Shown here: in pieces, positions 45,934 through 54,375 of the stretch
Layout: every line of letters begins with the position of its first letter
Numbering within the stretch: the stretch's first letter is position 1
Origin: Ktedonospora formicarum
GTDB lineage: Bacteria; Chloroflexota; Ktedonobacteria; Ktedonobacterales; Ktedonobacteraceae
Length of the DNA stretch: 64,000 nucleotides
Assembly: GCF_016587355.1 (NCBI RefSeq)
Contig: NZ_BNJF01000006.1
Location: 124,001 to 188,000, forward strand
Direction: 5' to 3'
Notes under the pieces: generated by a model
Seen by the model: the letters and a program-made list of their open reading frames with translations, nothing else
What the model was told of the DNA's origin: nothing
The model's database searches: none
Program-made: the position numbers and the translations under genes

Positions 45934-47592
45934 CTAAAGGAGTGCTCCTCCTGAGAGCTCCCCGTGCTCAAGCAGCGGGGGTTCCATGGGGTCGGCCCAC
46001 GCTTCCAGTTCTTCATCCTGAAGATGAAGAGCTGGCTCTAGCGGGAGCTCCCCTGGACTTTTGGGCAGACGCGCTCCGGCTCTGGTCAGGCCAAAGCTTT
46101 GGGGCAGGACCTGCCCCTCTCTCGCACGTTGGATGAGACACTCGTGTGCTGCCCGCAGGCGCGCCTCCGCACCTTCCCAATACGAAGCGTATTGGGCACA
46201 CGATGGAAGAGGATCTGTTGGATCAAGGTAGGCGGCCAGAAACGCTGAGTAGAGATCACGTTGGATGGGTCCGATACCGCATTCGCACTGATGCCAGCGC
46301 TGGGAGAGAGGCTTCTTGACCTTCGTGCCACAACCATGACACCACTGGCTCAGCGCCGTGGTGCGTGTGGAGACTTCCACCAGAGTGCCGCCCGTGCTTG
46401 CAACGGTGCGCCTCAAGAATGCTACAAACATCCCTGGTGCTCGCAGTCCCACACTTGTACCAAAACGCTTCTGCCATGCCTTATAGGAGATCTTTTCGAG
46501 GATGATGGTCTTGCCCAGCGCCATCACCTCATGGACTTTGCGCCCATGCAAGCTCTTACGGTGCGCTGCCAGCTTGCGCTCTTTGGTGGCCTTGCGTCGT
46601 CGGGTGGCCTGGTAGCGCTTGCTCTGCTTCCACCGCAGCTTCTTCCCCTGTTTCTTGAGACGACCCTTCTCGTCGTAGTGCTCCGGATTGGCTACCCGCC
46701 TTTGCCGATCCATCTGACGCTGGAGACGACGTATGGCTCTCTCCTCAGGAGCCAGTTCCGCGCAGAACACCTGCAGGCTGGCTTCCCCCTCTTGGGGAAC
46801 GAGCGCCAGGCTCGAGGGACCCAGATCAGCGCCAACGACTCCTTGCCCAACCGTGTGCTTGGGCTTGTGGTGAGGCATGCCCTCCAGGACGAGCTGCACA
46901 CAGTAGCGGTTGCCCTCGGCATCGGCACCCGCCGCTCTCTTGCTGCTGGCGGGACGTTGGAGGAGGCGGGCGTACTTGATGCGATGTCTCAGGCCATGAC
47001 ACACCACCTCATCCTGCCAATCGATGAGGGCTTGCAACCTGTCTTCGTTCCAGAGCAGGAACCCTGCGTTTCCCTTCTCGGGTAGCTGCAACACAAAGCG
47101 GAGGCCGGTGTCATTGCGCTTGTTCTCGATGCTGCAGAAACCTCGCCCTCGGCTTTTGAAGCGCACTCGTCTGGCGTTGCCCAGGCAGACGCGGTTGAGG
47201 GCACGATAGGCACGGCTCGCCAGCGTTTGCGCGAGCACGGCCTCGATGTGCTCAGCAATCCAGCCCACACGCAAGCCTTTGACGGCTTGATGCATGGCAG
47301 CTTCGGTGAAGCCATAGGCTTTGCGCAAGGCAGAGAAGGCCGCCGCTCGCTCCCCCTTGTGGGCACGAGGAAGGGCGCAGGCCTCTTGCCAGGCGGGATC
47401 AGCCCGCATGCGGCGCAGGCGTTGTTGTCCAAGGGAGAGGATGGCATTGTAGAGCTGTCGGGCCGCTTCCAGATGGGCGCGCAGGCGCTTAGCCTGCCCC
47501 TGGTTCACCACGAGGGGCAGTTCCAGCAGAAATGTGGGTGTACGGACAGTGGGTGCTTGTGTGTGGTCGCTTGCAGCCTGGCGTTTCTTCAT
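45934..47592 (-). CDS. tnpB: Large TnpB-type nuclease, intact (family C, 552 aa)
   Basis: Start at MKKRQAASD (47592); MHERDG six codons earlier is possible. Longer than standard TnpB (about 380-400). RuvC residues: Asp in VVGADLGPSSLALV, Glu in TIILEKISYKAWQKRFG, Asp in GPIQRDLYSAFLA. The zinc ribbon is CHGCG and CECG. An Arg/Lys-rich segment (RWKQSKRYQATRRRKATKERK) lies between, and a C-terminal extension of about 110 residues ends EPPLLEHGELSGGALL. Intact, with relics at 3.5 and 27.7 kb. No transposase partner seen. I infer RNA-guided DNA cleavage from the family; the size could reflect a separate TnpB/IS1341 branch. Confidence 0.9.
   Translation of the reverse strand: MKKRQAASDHTQAPTVRTPTFLLELPLVVNQGQAKRLRAHLEAARQLYNAILSLGQQRLRRMRADPAWQEACALPRAHKGERAAAFSALRKAYGFTEAAMHQAVKGLRVGWIAEHIEAVLAQTLASRAYRALNRVCLGNARRVRFKSRGRGFCSIENKRNDTGLRFVLQLPEKGNAGFLLWNEDRLQALIDWQDEVVCHGLRHRIKYARLLQRPASSKRAAGADAEGNRYCVQLVLEGMPHHKPKHTVGQGVVGADLGPSSLALVPQEGEASLQVFCAELAPEERAIRRLQRQMDRQRRVANPEHYDEKGRLKKQGKKLRWKQSKRYQATRRRKATKERKLAAHRKSLHGRKVHEVMALGKTIILEKISYKAWQKRFGTSVGLRAPGMFVAFLRRTVASTGGTLVEVSTRTTALSQWCHGCGTKVKKPLSQRWHQCECGIGPIQRDLYSAFLAAYLDPTDPLPSCAQYASYWEGAEARLRAAHECLIQRAREGQVLPQSFGLTRAGARLPKSPGELPLEPALHLQDEELEAWADPMEPPLLEHGELSGGALL
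45960..45980 (-). other. Hairpin in the tnpB-C 3' region, uninterrupted MITE target
   Basis: CCCCGTGC-TCAA-GCAGCGGGG with one bulge, inside the last codons of the gene. At 4.2 and 27.4 kb the homologous hairpin carries a MITE in its loop. Confidence 0.6.
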
Positions 47593-47744
47593 CCCATCTC
47601 TCTCGTGCATGACGCTTTGTATCTAGATCGTATGTTCCATAGGATAGCAGCATGGGAACATCTCGTCAAGTGCCCCACCATCCACTGTTGCGAGGATCCG
47701 CCCCTGCCCTCCGCCTTTCAAGGAACGGCGATGCATCCCTGCCA

Positions 47745-48431
47745 TCAATGAGCAGGGCTTTCTCGCTCGGATTCTTGTAAGCTGGACAAGACCGCGCCCG
47801 AACGAGATGAAGGAATGGAGCAATGGAGCTGATTCATTTGGTGTCGTCGTGGTTGGAAATGCCCAGCGATGGGACCAAAAGCGGAGAGAAAGCGTTGGGC
47901 CTGTTTGGCTGATTTGAACCGCCGCACCTTCTTTTCACGCAGCCGCGTGGGTTGATGCGAGTTCTCGGCTCGATTGTTGAGGTGCTTGTGCTGGCGATGC
48001 TCTACTGCTGGCAGAATCTCGCGTTTCGCCACCCCGTAACTCTTGAGCTTATCGGTGATAATCACGCGTGGCACTATGTGCCACCCTTTGAGGAGCTTGC
48101 GGAAAAAGCGCTTGGCGGTTTTCTTGTTGCGTCGGCTCTGCACGAGGATGTAGAGCACGTCGCCGTCCTGATCTACGGCTCGCCACAGATACTGTCTTTC
48201 GCCACGGATGGTGAGGAAGACTTCGTCCAGATGCCATTTATCACCACAGCGAGGACGTCGACGACGCAATTCATTGGCATAGGTCTGCCCGAATTTCAAG
48301 CACCATTGTCGTACGGTTTCATACGTCACGATGATCCCGCGCTGCGCCAAAAGGTCCTCAACTTCACGATAACTGAGTGAGAAACGGTAATACAGCCACA
48401 CTGCATAGCTGATAATCTCAGAAGGGAAACG
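47745..48431 (-). pseudogene. IS6-family transposase, first residues removed
   Basis: The open frame from RLRFPSEIISYAVWLYYRFSL lacks only the first ten or so residues; the break is exactly at the orphan right-end element (48435). DDE residues: DEVFLTIRG (first Asp), VIITDKLKSYG (second), and a late ENSHQPTR (Glu). The C-terminal tail after FGPIAGHFQPRRH is unusual and may be drift. GTG at 48401 could serve as a start. Confidence 0.85.
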
Positions 48432-48434
48432 GAG

Positions 48435-48631
48435 CCGTTATCCGAAACTGACCCAAATAGGGACAAGCCATATCTGGCGTTCGGTTCCTGCTTCAACGAA
48501 CAACTTGCCTGGATCTACCGGGTCTTACAGGATCTCCACAGGCGTGCATTCCGGTGTAACTCACCGTACGAAGAGTAATTATAGCAGAAACGAGGTACGA
48601 ACGCAAGAGCAATAGATGTTAACGGAAAGAG
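48435..48631 (-). ncRNA. Orphan family A right-end element with its own promoter, copy 2
   Basis: About 90% like 8012-8207 by eye. On the minus strand: CTCTTTCCGTTAACATC, then TTGCGT (48601-48606), exactly 17 bases, TATAAT (48578-48583), then TACGGTGAGTTACACCGG, the GATCC-rich stem region, GAAGCAGGAACCGA and the end GGATAACGG (48435). This is a consensus-like promoter placed to transcribe the scaffold and whatever follows it. Here the following bases (the would-be guide) are the start of the IS6 transposase gene. Confidence 0.7.
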
Positions 48632-48696
48632 CTATTTGTCTGCTCTTCAAGATACTTGTTTTAACCCTTTGTAGTTGGGCGCAGAGATGTTTGTTT

Positions 48697-48960
48697 TCAT
48701 TCCATCAGTATGCCAGAGGTTTTGCTTGTCGGCAAGTTGACAATACCCAAATGAGGACGGCAACGCCGTTCGATTTCAGGTGCATATAGCTGGACCCAAC
48801 GGTAAATTGTGGTGTGATCCACATGCAGTCCTCGTTCCAGCATGATTTCCTCGAGGTCCCGATAGCTAAGCGCATAGCGAAGATACCAGCGCACACACAG
48901 CAGAATGAGGTCAGACTGGAAGTGACGCCATTTGAAGGGATTCGGGCTGTGAATGCTCAT
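48697..48960 (-). pseudogene. IS6-family transposase, N-terminal fragment
   Basis: MSIHSPNPFKWRHFQSDLILLCVRWYLRYALSYRDLEE and ERGLHVDHTTIYRWVQLYAPE are the typical IS6 N-terminus with its helix-turn-helix. The match ends at RRCRPHL; beyond lies AAGTTGACAATACCC, also found at the break of the C-terminal remnant at 50.5 kb. Confidence 0.85.
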
Positions 48961-49060
48961 GTTGGGGACCTTTCTCGCTCTTTTCTCCCCACTGTAGCAG
49001 ATCAGCTTTTTCTTTGCAACACTACCTTTGGCACTGCGTCTATTGTAACACATCGCTAGT

Positions 49061-49518
49061 ATATTACTTCTCTCCTACAGATGCTGGAAACATGCAGAAG
49101 ATGAATCTTTTGGGGAATATGCCTCTGTGCTTCTTTACCCTCTGACGGGCGTGCTCGTTACAGGCAGCCGTGCTCATCTGTATTCTATTCATAAACTTAT
49201 GAATAAAGTGATTTGTATTCAAGACGTAAGCATTGTATACTCCTGTGGAACGAGAGATAGAAAAAAGTTCAAGATGAAGACATTTTCATCTTAACGATAG
49301 TTATGAGTACTCGTTCTTCGCATGAGAATCGAAACGATTGAGTCAATAGATATCTACATGCTGTCATCTTGACAACGTTGTTGTTGTTCTTCACGACAAG
49401 GAAATCACACGTGATTTCAACGATAGTATTAGGCTTTTCAAAGTGGCAGTATGGGCTTGAAGGATTCAATATCCTACGACAACGAACTAAAGAATCTTCA
49501 TTTTTGCAGGAGAGAACT
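49061..49518. other. Intergenic region before the SDR gene
   Basis: About 450 bases with no gene of its own. A long upstream in-frame extension of the SDR gene (from 49369) is judged non-coding. No clear promoter boxes identified. Confidence 0.4.
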
Positions 49519-50262
49519 ATGCGCTTACAAGGGAAAACCGCTCTGGTAACAGGAGCTACGTCAGGAATTGGGCAGGCAATTGCGCAAGTATTTGTTCGAG
49601 AAGGAGCGCAAGTAATCATTACAGGAAGAAACAAAGAACGTGGGCAAGCCGTTGTTGAGGCGATACGCCTTGCAGGCGGCAGCGCTGTTTTTATCGCGGC
49701 GAACCTCGCCTCACAAAGGGACATCGAATCTCTAGCAGTTCAGGCATTGAACGCATTTGGACGAATTGATATCTTGGTGAATAATGCGGGTCTCTTGCTT
49801 TCCGGTGCAACGGGGCAAACGGATGAAGCCACTTTTGATGCTGTAGTTGCAACTAATTTCAAAGCTCCGTTTTATCTCACCGCCGCCCTAGCTCCTCAGA
49901 TGGCCGAGCGAAGAGCTGGCAAAATCATTAATATTACCACTATTTCAGCACATAGAGGATTTCCAACAGCATCACTTTATGGAGCAACCAAAGCGGCCTT
50001 GACGCTTCTGACGAAAGCATGGGCCTCAGAGTTTGGACCAAATGGGATCAATGTCAATGCCATTGCACCAGGGCCAGTACGTACTCCAGGAGCAGAGGAG
50101 AGTATGGGCGAGAGACTCGATCAAGTGGCTAGTATGCTTCCTGCAAGAAGAGTGGGCTTCCCCAGTGAGATTGCGGAGGCTGCCCTCTATCTTGCCAGCG
50201 AAGAAGCAAGCTTTATTCATGGTGCAATACTGCCTATTGACGGAGGGCGCCTGGCGATTTAA
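49519..50262 (+). CDS. Short-chain dehydrogenase/reductase (SDR)
   Basis: Start MRLQGKTAL (49519) with CAGGAGAG upstream. 247 residues, classical SDR length. Motifs: TGATSGIG (NAD(P) loop, residues 12-19), ITGRN (cofactor specificity, favouring NADP), NNAG (about 88-91), TTIS catalytic Ser (about 141), YGATK catalytic Tyr and Lys (about 154-158) and GPVRTPG after the active site. The enzyme oxidises or reduces a carbonyl or alcohol; substrate unknown. No operon partner; flanked by IS6 remnants on both sides. Confidence 0.95.
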   Translation: MRLQGKTALVTGATSGIGQAIAQVFVREGAQVIITGRNKERGQAVVEAIRLAGGSAVFIAANLASQRDIESLAVQALNAFGRIDILVNNAGLLLSGATGQTDEATFDAVVATNFKAPFYLTAALAPQMAERRAGKIINITTISAHRGFPTASLYGATKAALTLLTKAWASEFGPNGINVNAIAPGPVRTPGAEESMGERLDQVASMLPARRVGFPSEIAEAALYLASEEASFIHGAILPIDGGRLAI

Positions 50263-50509
50263 CGCGTTTTCTTTCCGCGATGGAGACCTCTTAACGAGGA
50301 AAAAAGGGGTGCCATCGAAACCTATAATGGATCCCATAATTAAGACGAAATGTGAGGATATGTCAACTTAAAAAATTTTGTTGATGAGGTTTCACCACAT
50401 TGACGCCACATTCGCTAGGATTATCTAGAAAATGCGATCAAAAAATGGGCATCATCCCCACTTTGGGATCTGTTTCTCTTGTTTAAGCTCTACAATTTTG
50501 CTTAAGTTG

Positions 50510-50872
50510 ACAATACCCTTTTTCAAAAACCTTGCAGCTTCTCATAGCAGCAAACCACGTGTCATCAACGTGGACAAAAATGCAGCTTACCCCAAAGCCT
50601 TCAATGAGCTCAAGGCAGAAGGGCACATTTCCGCAAGCTGCGAATTGCGACAGATGAAGTATCTCAATAATCTCATTAAACAAGACCACCGGTGTATCAA
50701 ACGGTTAACCAAACCGGGGGATGGGCTTCTTCTTCTTTGAGACGGCGTGGCGAACCGTACAGGGGTTTGAGGTGATGAACATGCTGAGAAAAGGGCAACT
50801 GCAAGGCATGACAAGAGGGGATGTGAGAGGGCAGGTCGCGCTCGTCGCCAAGCTGTTTGGAGTGGCAGCCTA
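50510..50872 (+). pseudogene. IS6-family transposase, C-terminal remnant, frameshifted
   Basis: SKPRVINVDKNAAYPKAFNELK holds the second catalytic Asp. LRQMKYLNNLIKQDHRCIKRLTKPG holds the final Glu region with Gln at the usual Glu position neighbourhood. One base is lost near 50728, after which FFETAWRTVQGFEVMNMLRKGQ follows in another frame to 50872. The N-terminal half is missing and the break shows GTTGACAATACCC. Confidence 0.8.
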
Positions 50873-50879
50873 AGAACGT

Positions 50880-51240
50880 TTGATAGGGCCACTCACGCTC
50901 TATTTCTTTTCCTCCTATTTTTTGCAACACAACCGCTTTTTTAGCACTTTCTTCAAGGCTCTTCTTTCAGCACGCTCCCCAGGCCACTCCATCATCCATT
51001 CCCCCTTGCCCTGCTCTTCTCCCAAGGCTGCTCTTCTTCCTCTCACACCCCTCGTGTTTTGCCCCTATTTCTCACTTTCTCCGCTCCTCTGTTTTTTCAC
51101 CCTCGGTAGGGGAGCCTTCACATGCCTTCCTTTTCTCTCATCTATTTCTCCTTTTAACCCTCAAATATCCTATATTCCCTCATTTTTTCCTGCAATTCCT
51201 ACCTCATCTATTTCGTCGATTTACAATAAGGCCCATGTGC
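50880..51240. other. Pyrimidine-rich intergenic tract
   Basis: About 330 bases in which C and T dominate the plus strand with few purines. The plus-strand frame through it is low-complexity and not taken as a gene. No hairpin or repeat unit seen. It lies downstream of the FAD monooxygenase gene (minus strand). Confidence 0.6.
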
Positions 51241-51306
51241 CGAGGGGGCAACTAATGTTCATTAGACATGTTCCATGGTCGATCGTACATTGACCATGTT
51301 AAATCT

Positions 51307-52977
51307 CTATGCTTCAGTCAACTCAAAGCCGAGAATATGCTTGAATATGCGCTCAAATGCTGCTGCACTGACGACTTCACCCCTATGACCACGCCAGGCG
51401 ACAAAACCATCCGGACGCACAAGCAGTATATTGTCGGATTGGCCATGTATAGCTGCCAGCCATCTACCATCTGGATCGGACAGGTCACCGTCTGGACCGA
51501 TTCGATACATATCCAGTCTCAGGGAAAGCTGCTTTGCCGCAGCTTGTGCCGCCTCGCACCAGACATTCCCCTCCTCACCAGCGGTGGTGAATAAGACAAA
51601 GTGTTTCCCGAGCAGGTCAAGCGTCGAGAATTTCTGGTCTTTGTGCTCAAACCAGATGTGAGGCACACGTGTGCCAGGTTGCCCGCTTAACGTATCCTCA
51701 CCAAAGACAATGTTGCCCGCTTCCTCCAGAATGCTCTGGGAGTGATAGTGATATCCCAGGATCAGTAAGAAGGGATTGATACGTTGCTTGAGCAATTCGA
51801 CGTTGTCGTTCGTGACGATGCCATATCGTGTATAGATGTCAGTGCCGAGCGCAGCCTGTTCCGCAGCCATTTTAGCTACGGGACGGCGTTCCTCTATGCA
51901 GGTTGCTAGCAAAGCAGGCGCGGCCTGGCCTTTGAGCACAGCGGCAAGTTTCCAGGCCAGATTATGGGCGTCGGCAATACCGGTGTTGGCTCCATGCCCA
52001 CCCCAGGGTGGCATCAGGTGCGCGGCATCGCCAATCAGATGGACCCGTCCGGATTGATAGCGATCCGCGATCTGTACGGCGGCTTCCCAGGGGCCAATGT
52101 TCTTGATTTCAATTGTGATGTCTGCTACACCAATCGCTTTACGCAGCAATGCAAGACATCGCTCCGCAGGAAAATCTCCCGCCCGCTCACCTCTGGTTGA
52201 ATCATATTTTAAATGAAAGGCCCAGCGATCGGTGTTATTGATTGAAATGAAGAGACCACGGACATCAGTATTTTCGATGGAGCACTGGCTGAATGTTCGA
52301 TCACGTACAAGCTCACTTAAATCGGCATGAAAGTAGATATTCAGATAATGTTCAATTGTGCCCTGACCACTTGTGGTGATACCCAGAACAGTGCGAATAG
52401 GACTGCGTGCACCATCCGCAGCAACCATATACTGCGCGCGAATGGTGCGCGAACCTCCACTGGTACGCTCAATGATGATTGCAGTGACGCCGTCTTCATC
52501 CTGCTCAAAGGAGGTCATGGCGGTCGAAAAACGTAGGTCGCCTCCTCGCTCGTACGCGGCCTTGATCAGAATTGGTTCTAGCTCATCCTGTGGGCAGAAA
52601 CAGAAAAATGAAGGTGAAGCATCCTGACCCAGCAGGCCACCAGGATGATTAGGCCTGACAGCGATCGGTTGTTCTTCGGAGTCAATCAATGTGCGCCCGA
52701 TACGCAAACCGCCAAAGCGCCCCTGCTTGATCACAGAGGCACCGGCAGCATAGATCTGCTGATCCAGGCCAATTTCATGATACAGCTCCAGTGTTCGGTA
52801 ATGCAATCCACGTGCACGCGGCAAGATGGACGTTCCCGCATGGCGCTCCACCAGTATAAAGGATACCTGCTGATGCTGAAGAAACAGGGCCAACGAGAGA
52901 CCAACCACGCCTCCGCCAACAATCAATACCGACGTCTGCTCATCATAAGTCGAAACCTTATCGATGTTTTTCCTCAT
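51307..52977 (-). CDS. FAD-dependent aromatic-ring monooxygenase (PheA/TfdB-like)
   Basis: Start MRKNIDKVS (52977), preceded by GAAAGGATTGATCC. 556 residues, typical for class A flavin hydroxylases. VLIVGGGVVGLSLALFLQ is the FAD loop (GxGxxG, residues 18-35). YMVAADGARSPIR is the DG motif (about 190), and GRVHLIGDAAHLMPPWGGHG is the GD motif (about 315). The C-terminal thioredoxin-like domain ends with ILLVRPDGFVAWRG. The enzyme hydroxylates phenolic or polyketide rings with NAD(P)H and O2; substrate unknown. Downstream of a membrane-protein gene and a LAL regulator on the same strand. Confidence 0.93.
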   Translation of the reverse strand: MRKNIDKVSTYDEQTSVLIVGGGVVGLSLALFLQHQQVSFILVERHAGTSILPRARGLHYRTLELYHEIGLDQQIYAAGASVIKQGRFGGLRIGRTLIDSEEQPIAVRPNHPGGLLGQDASPSFFCFCPQDELEPILIKAAYERGGDLRFSTAMTSFEQDEDGVTAIIIERTSGGSRTIRAQYMVAADGARSPIRTVLGITTSGQGTIEHYLNIYFHADLSELVRDRTFSQCSIENTDVRGLFISINNTDRWAFHLKYDSTRGERAGDFPAERCLALLRKAIGVADITIEIKNIGPWEAAVQIADRYQSGRVHLIGDAAHLMPPWGGHGANTGIADAHNLAWKLAAVLKGQAAPALLATCIEERRPVAKMAAEQAALGTDIYTRYGIVTNDNVELLKQRINPFLLILGYHYHSQSILEEAGNIVFGEDTLSGQPGTRVPHIWFEHKDQKFSTLDLLGKHFVLFTTAGEEGNVWCEAAQAAAKQLSLRLDMYRIGPDGDLSDPDGRWLAAIHGQSDNILLVRPDGFVAWRGHRGEVVSAAAFERIFKHILGFELTEA

Positions 52978-53050
52978 AGGATCAATCCTTTCATAGAGAG
53001 CCACTTTTATACTTTTCGAAATGTAGTGCGGCGATACGACTTCATGCCGC

Positions 53051-54061
53051 TTAGCGATATTGCACAGCATCGTTCACCTGATGTTGCTCTCTCCTCCTGG
53101 CAAGGCGAAAAGCACATAACACCAGCAATATGGTTATGAGCAATCCTAGTATGATCTGTCCCAGGAGTTCAGTCATACTATCGGTCAGGAATAAGATGCC
53201 GAAGACGGTATGCGCGATCAATGCCCCACTGACCAGGGCCAGCAGGTGCGCCTTCCCCCAGTTGTATGTCTTTGTCCAGCTATTCAATAGCCATATCACG
53301 ACAGCGACCAGGGCCAGGGCGACGACGACAGGGATCAGCACCAGCGCTCCCTGCACCAGGGCAGGGAAGAAGTGCGAGGTTGACATCAACACGAGCTGCC
53401 AGAGAAAACCGGCGATACCGCCCAGGAGCAGGACGAGCCAGGGCGATGGGGCACTGCTCTGCAACCGGTCACGAGTTACCCGTGGAGGCAATACAAAGAG
53501 CGCCACGATACCCAATACGATCACTGTGAGCACGGTCAGAATCAACAGTGCTGGTGGTGCCCAGTATCCAGGAGCAATGCTTACATGAGTAATGAAACCA
53601 AGTAAGAGGACGCCAAGCACAAACACGATCCCGGTGATGATCAGTCCAACCCGTCCAAAGTATGGTCTGTCGCTCAACGCGGGGAAGAGCAGATCCGTCA
53701 ATAGGATGGGGATGGCAATGCTCCAGATGGCATGATAACCAAACGCCCAGATGCTATAGACACCGTTGATGCCCACAATACGAGCACCCCAGTCGAACGC
53801 ATTATAAAGAGTGGGATGGAAGAAGCTCTGTAAGACCAAACCTTCCTCGATGAGGCAGTAAACCATGCCAAGAAGTATGATGCTCGCCCATCCACGCCGG
53901 CGATGACGCACCAGTTCCCGTACAAGAAGAACACCACCACCATAGATCGGTATCTCAGCAACCAAACTCAGGGCCATTGAGATCGGTGTTGATCCCTTTA
54001 CCCCCTCGGCAATCAATGGTGCCGACAAGACCAGAAAACCGGCAGCCCAGAAACGACGCAT
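53051..54061 (-). CDS. Polytopic membrane protein, 336 aa, unknown
   Basis: About nine to ten hydrophobic segments from residue 5 to 325 with a short basic C-terminus (RLARRREQHQ). The second segment is followed by YCLIEEGLVLQSFF, an acidic pair in a membrane setting that recalls intramembrane proteases of the CPBP type, but the rest does not clearly match. Alternatively a transporter or sensor. It lies 73 bases before the monooxygenase start and 303 bases after the LAL regulator, all on the minus strand, so the three may form one regulated unit. Confidence 0.75.
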   Translation of the reverse strand: MRRFWAAGFLVLSAPLIAEGVKGSTPISMALSLVAEIPIYGGGVLLVRELVRHRRRGWASIILLGMVYCLIEEGLVLQSFFHPTLYNAFDWGARIVGINGVYSIWAFGYHAIWSIAIPILLTDLLFPALSDRPYFGRVGLIITGIVFVLGVLLLGFITHVSIAPGYWAPPALLILTVLTVIVLGIVALFVLPPRVTRDRLQSSAPSPWLVLLLGGIAGFLWQLVLMSTSHFFPALVQGALVLIPVVVALALVAVVIWLLNSWTKTYNWGKAHLLALVSGALIAHTVFGILFLTDSMTELLGQIILGLLITILLVLCAFRLARRREQHQVNDAVQYR

Positions 54062-54310
54062 AAGACAACCTCCTGACTCAGGCGTTCACAGTTTCGCAAG
54101 TCATACGACTTGTGCCATGCATTTCACATGGCATCTGAAAGAATCATATAACTGCTCCAGGTGAGCAATAAGTGAGTTTAAAATTATTTTTTTATGCAGT
54201 AAGGATTGAGCGTTTTTTCCCTCTGTTATCAAGATTAACAGGGATATCTGCGATCTGTGGTAAGTGTACGGGATATTTGGATAGCTAACATCATCCCGCT
54301 GGACGATCAG

Positions 54311-54375
54311 GTGGATGATAGTTGGAGATTAGAGGAGATGGATCAGTTGGATGATGGTGGGAGATTAGAGGAGTT
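54311..54375. repeat. Imperfect tandem duplication at the regulator 3' end
   Basis: GGATGATAGTTGGAGATTAG and GGATGATGGTGGGAGATTAG, each followed by AGGAG, about 39 bases apart. The second copy contains the stop codon of the LAL regulator. Confidence 0.55.

Noticed and set aside
50880..51293. 137-codon plus-strand frame in the pyrimidine tract
   Set aside because: Low-complexity Phe/Ser/Pro/Leu sequence produced by the C/T bias, without a good start site.
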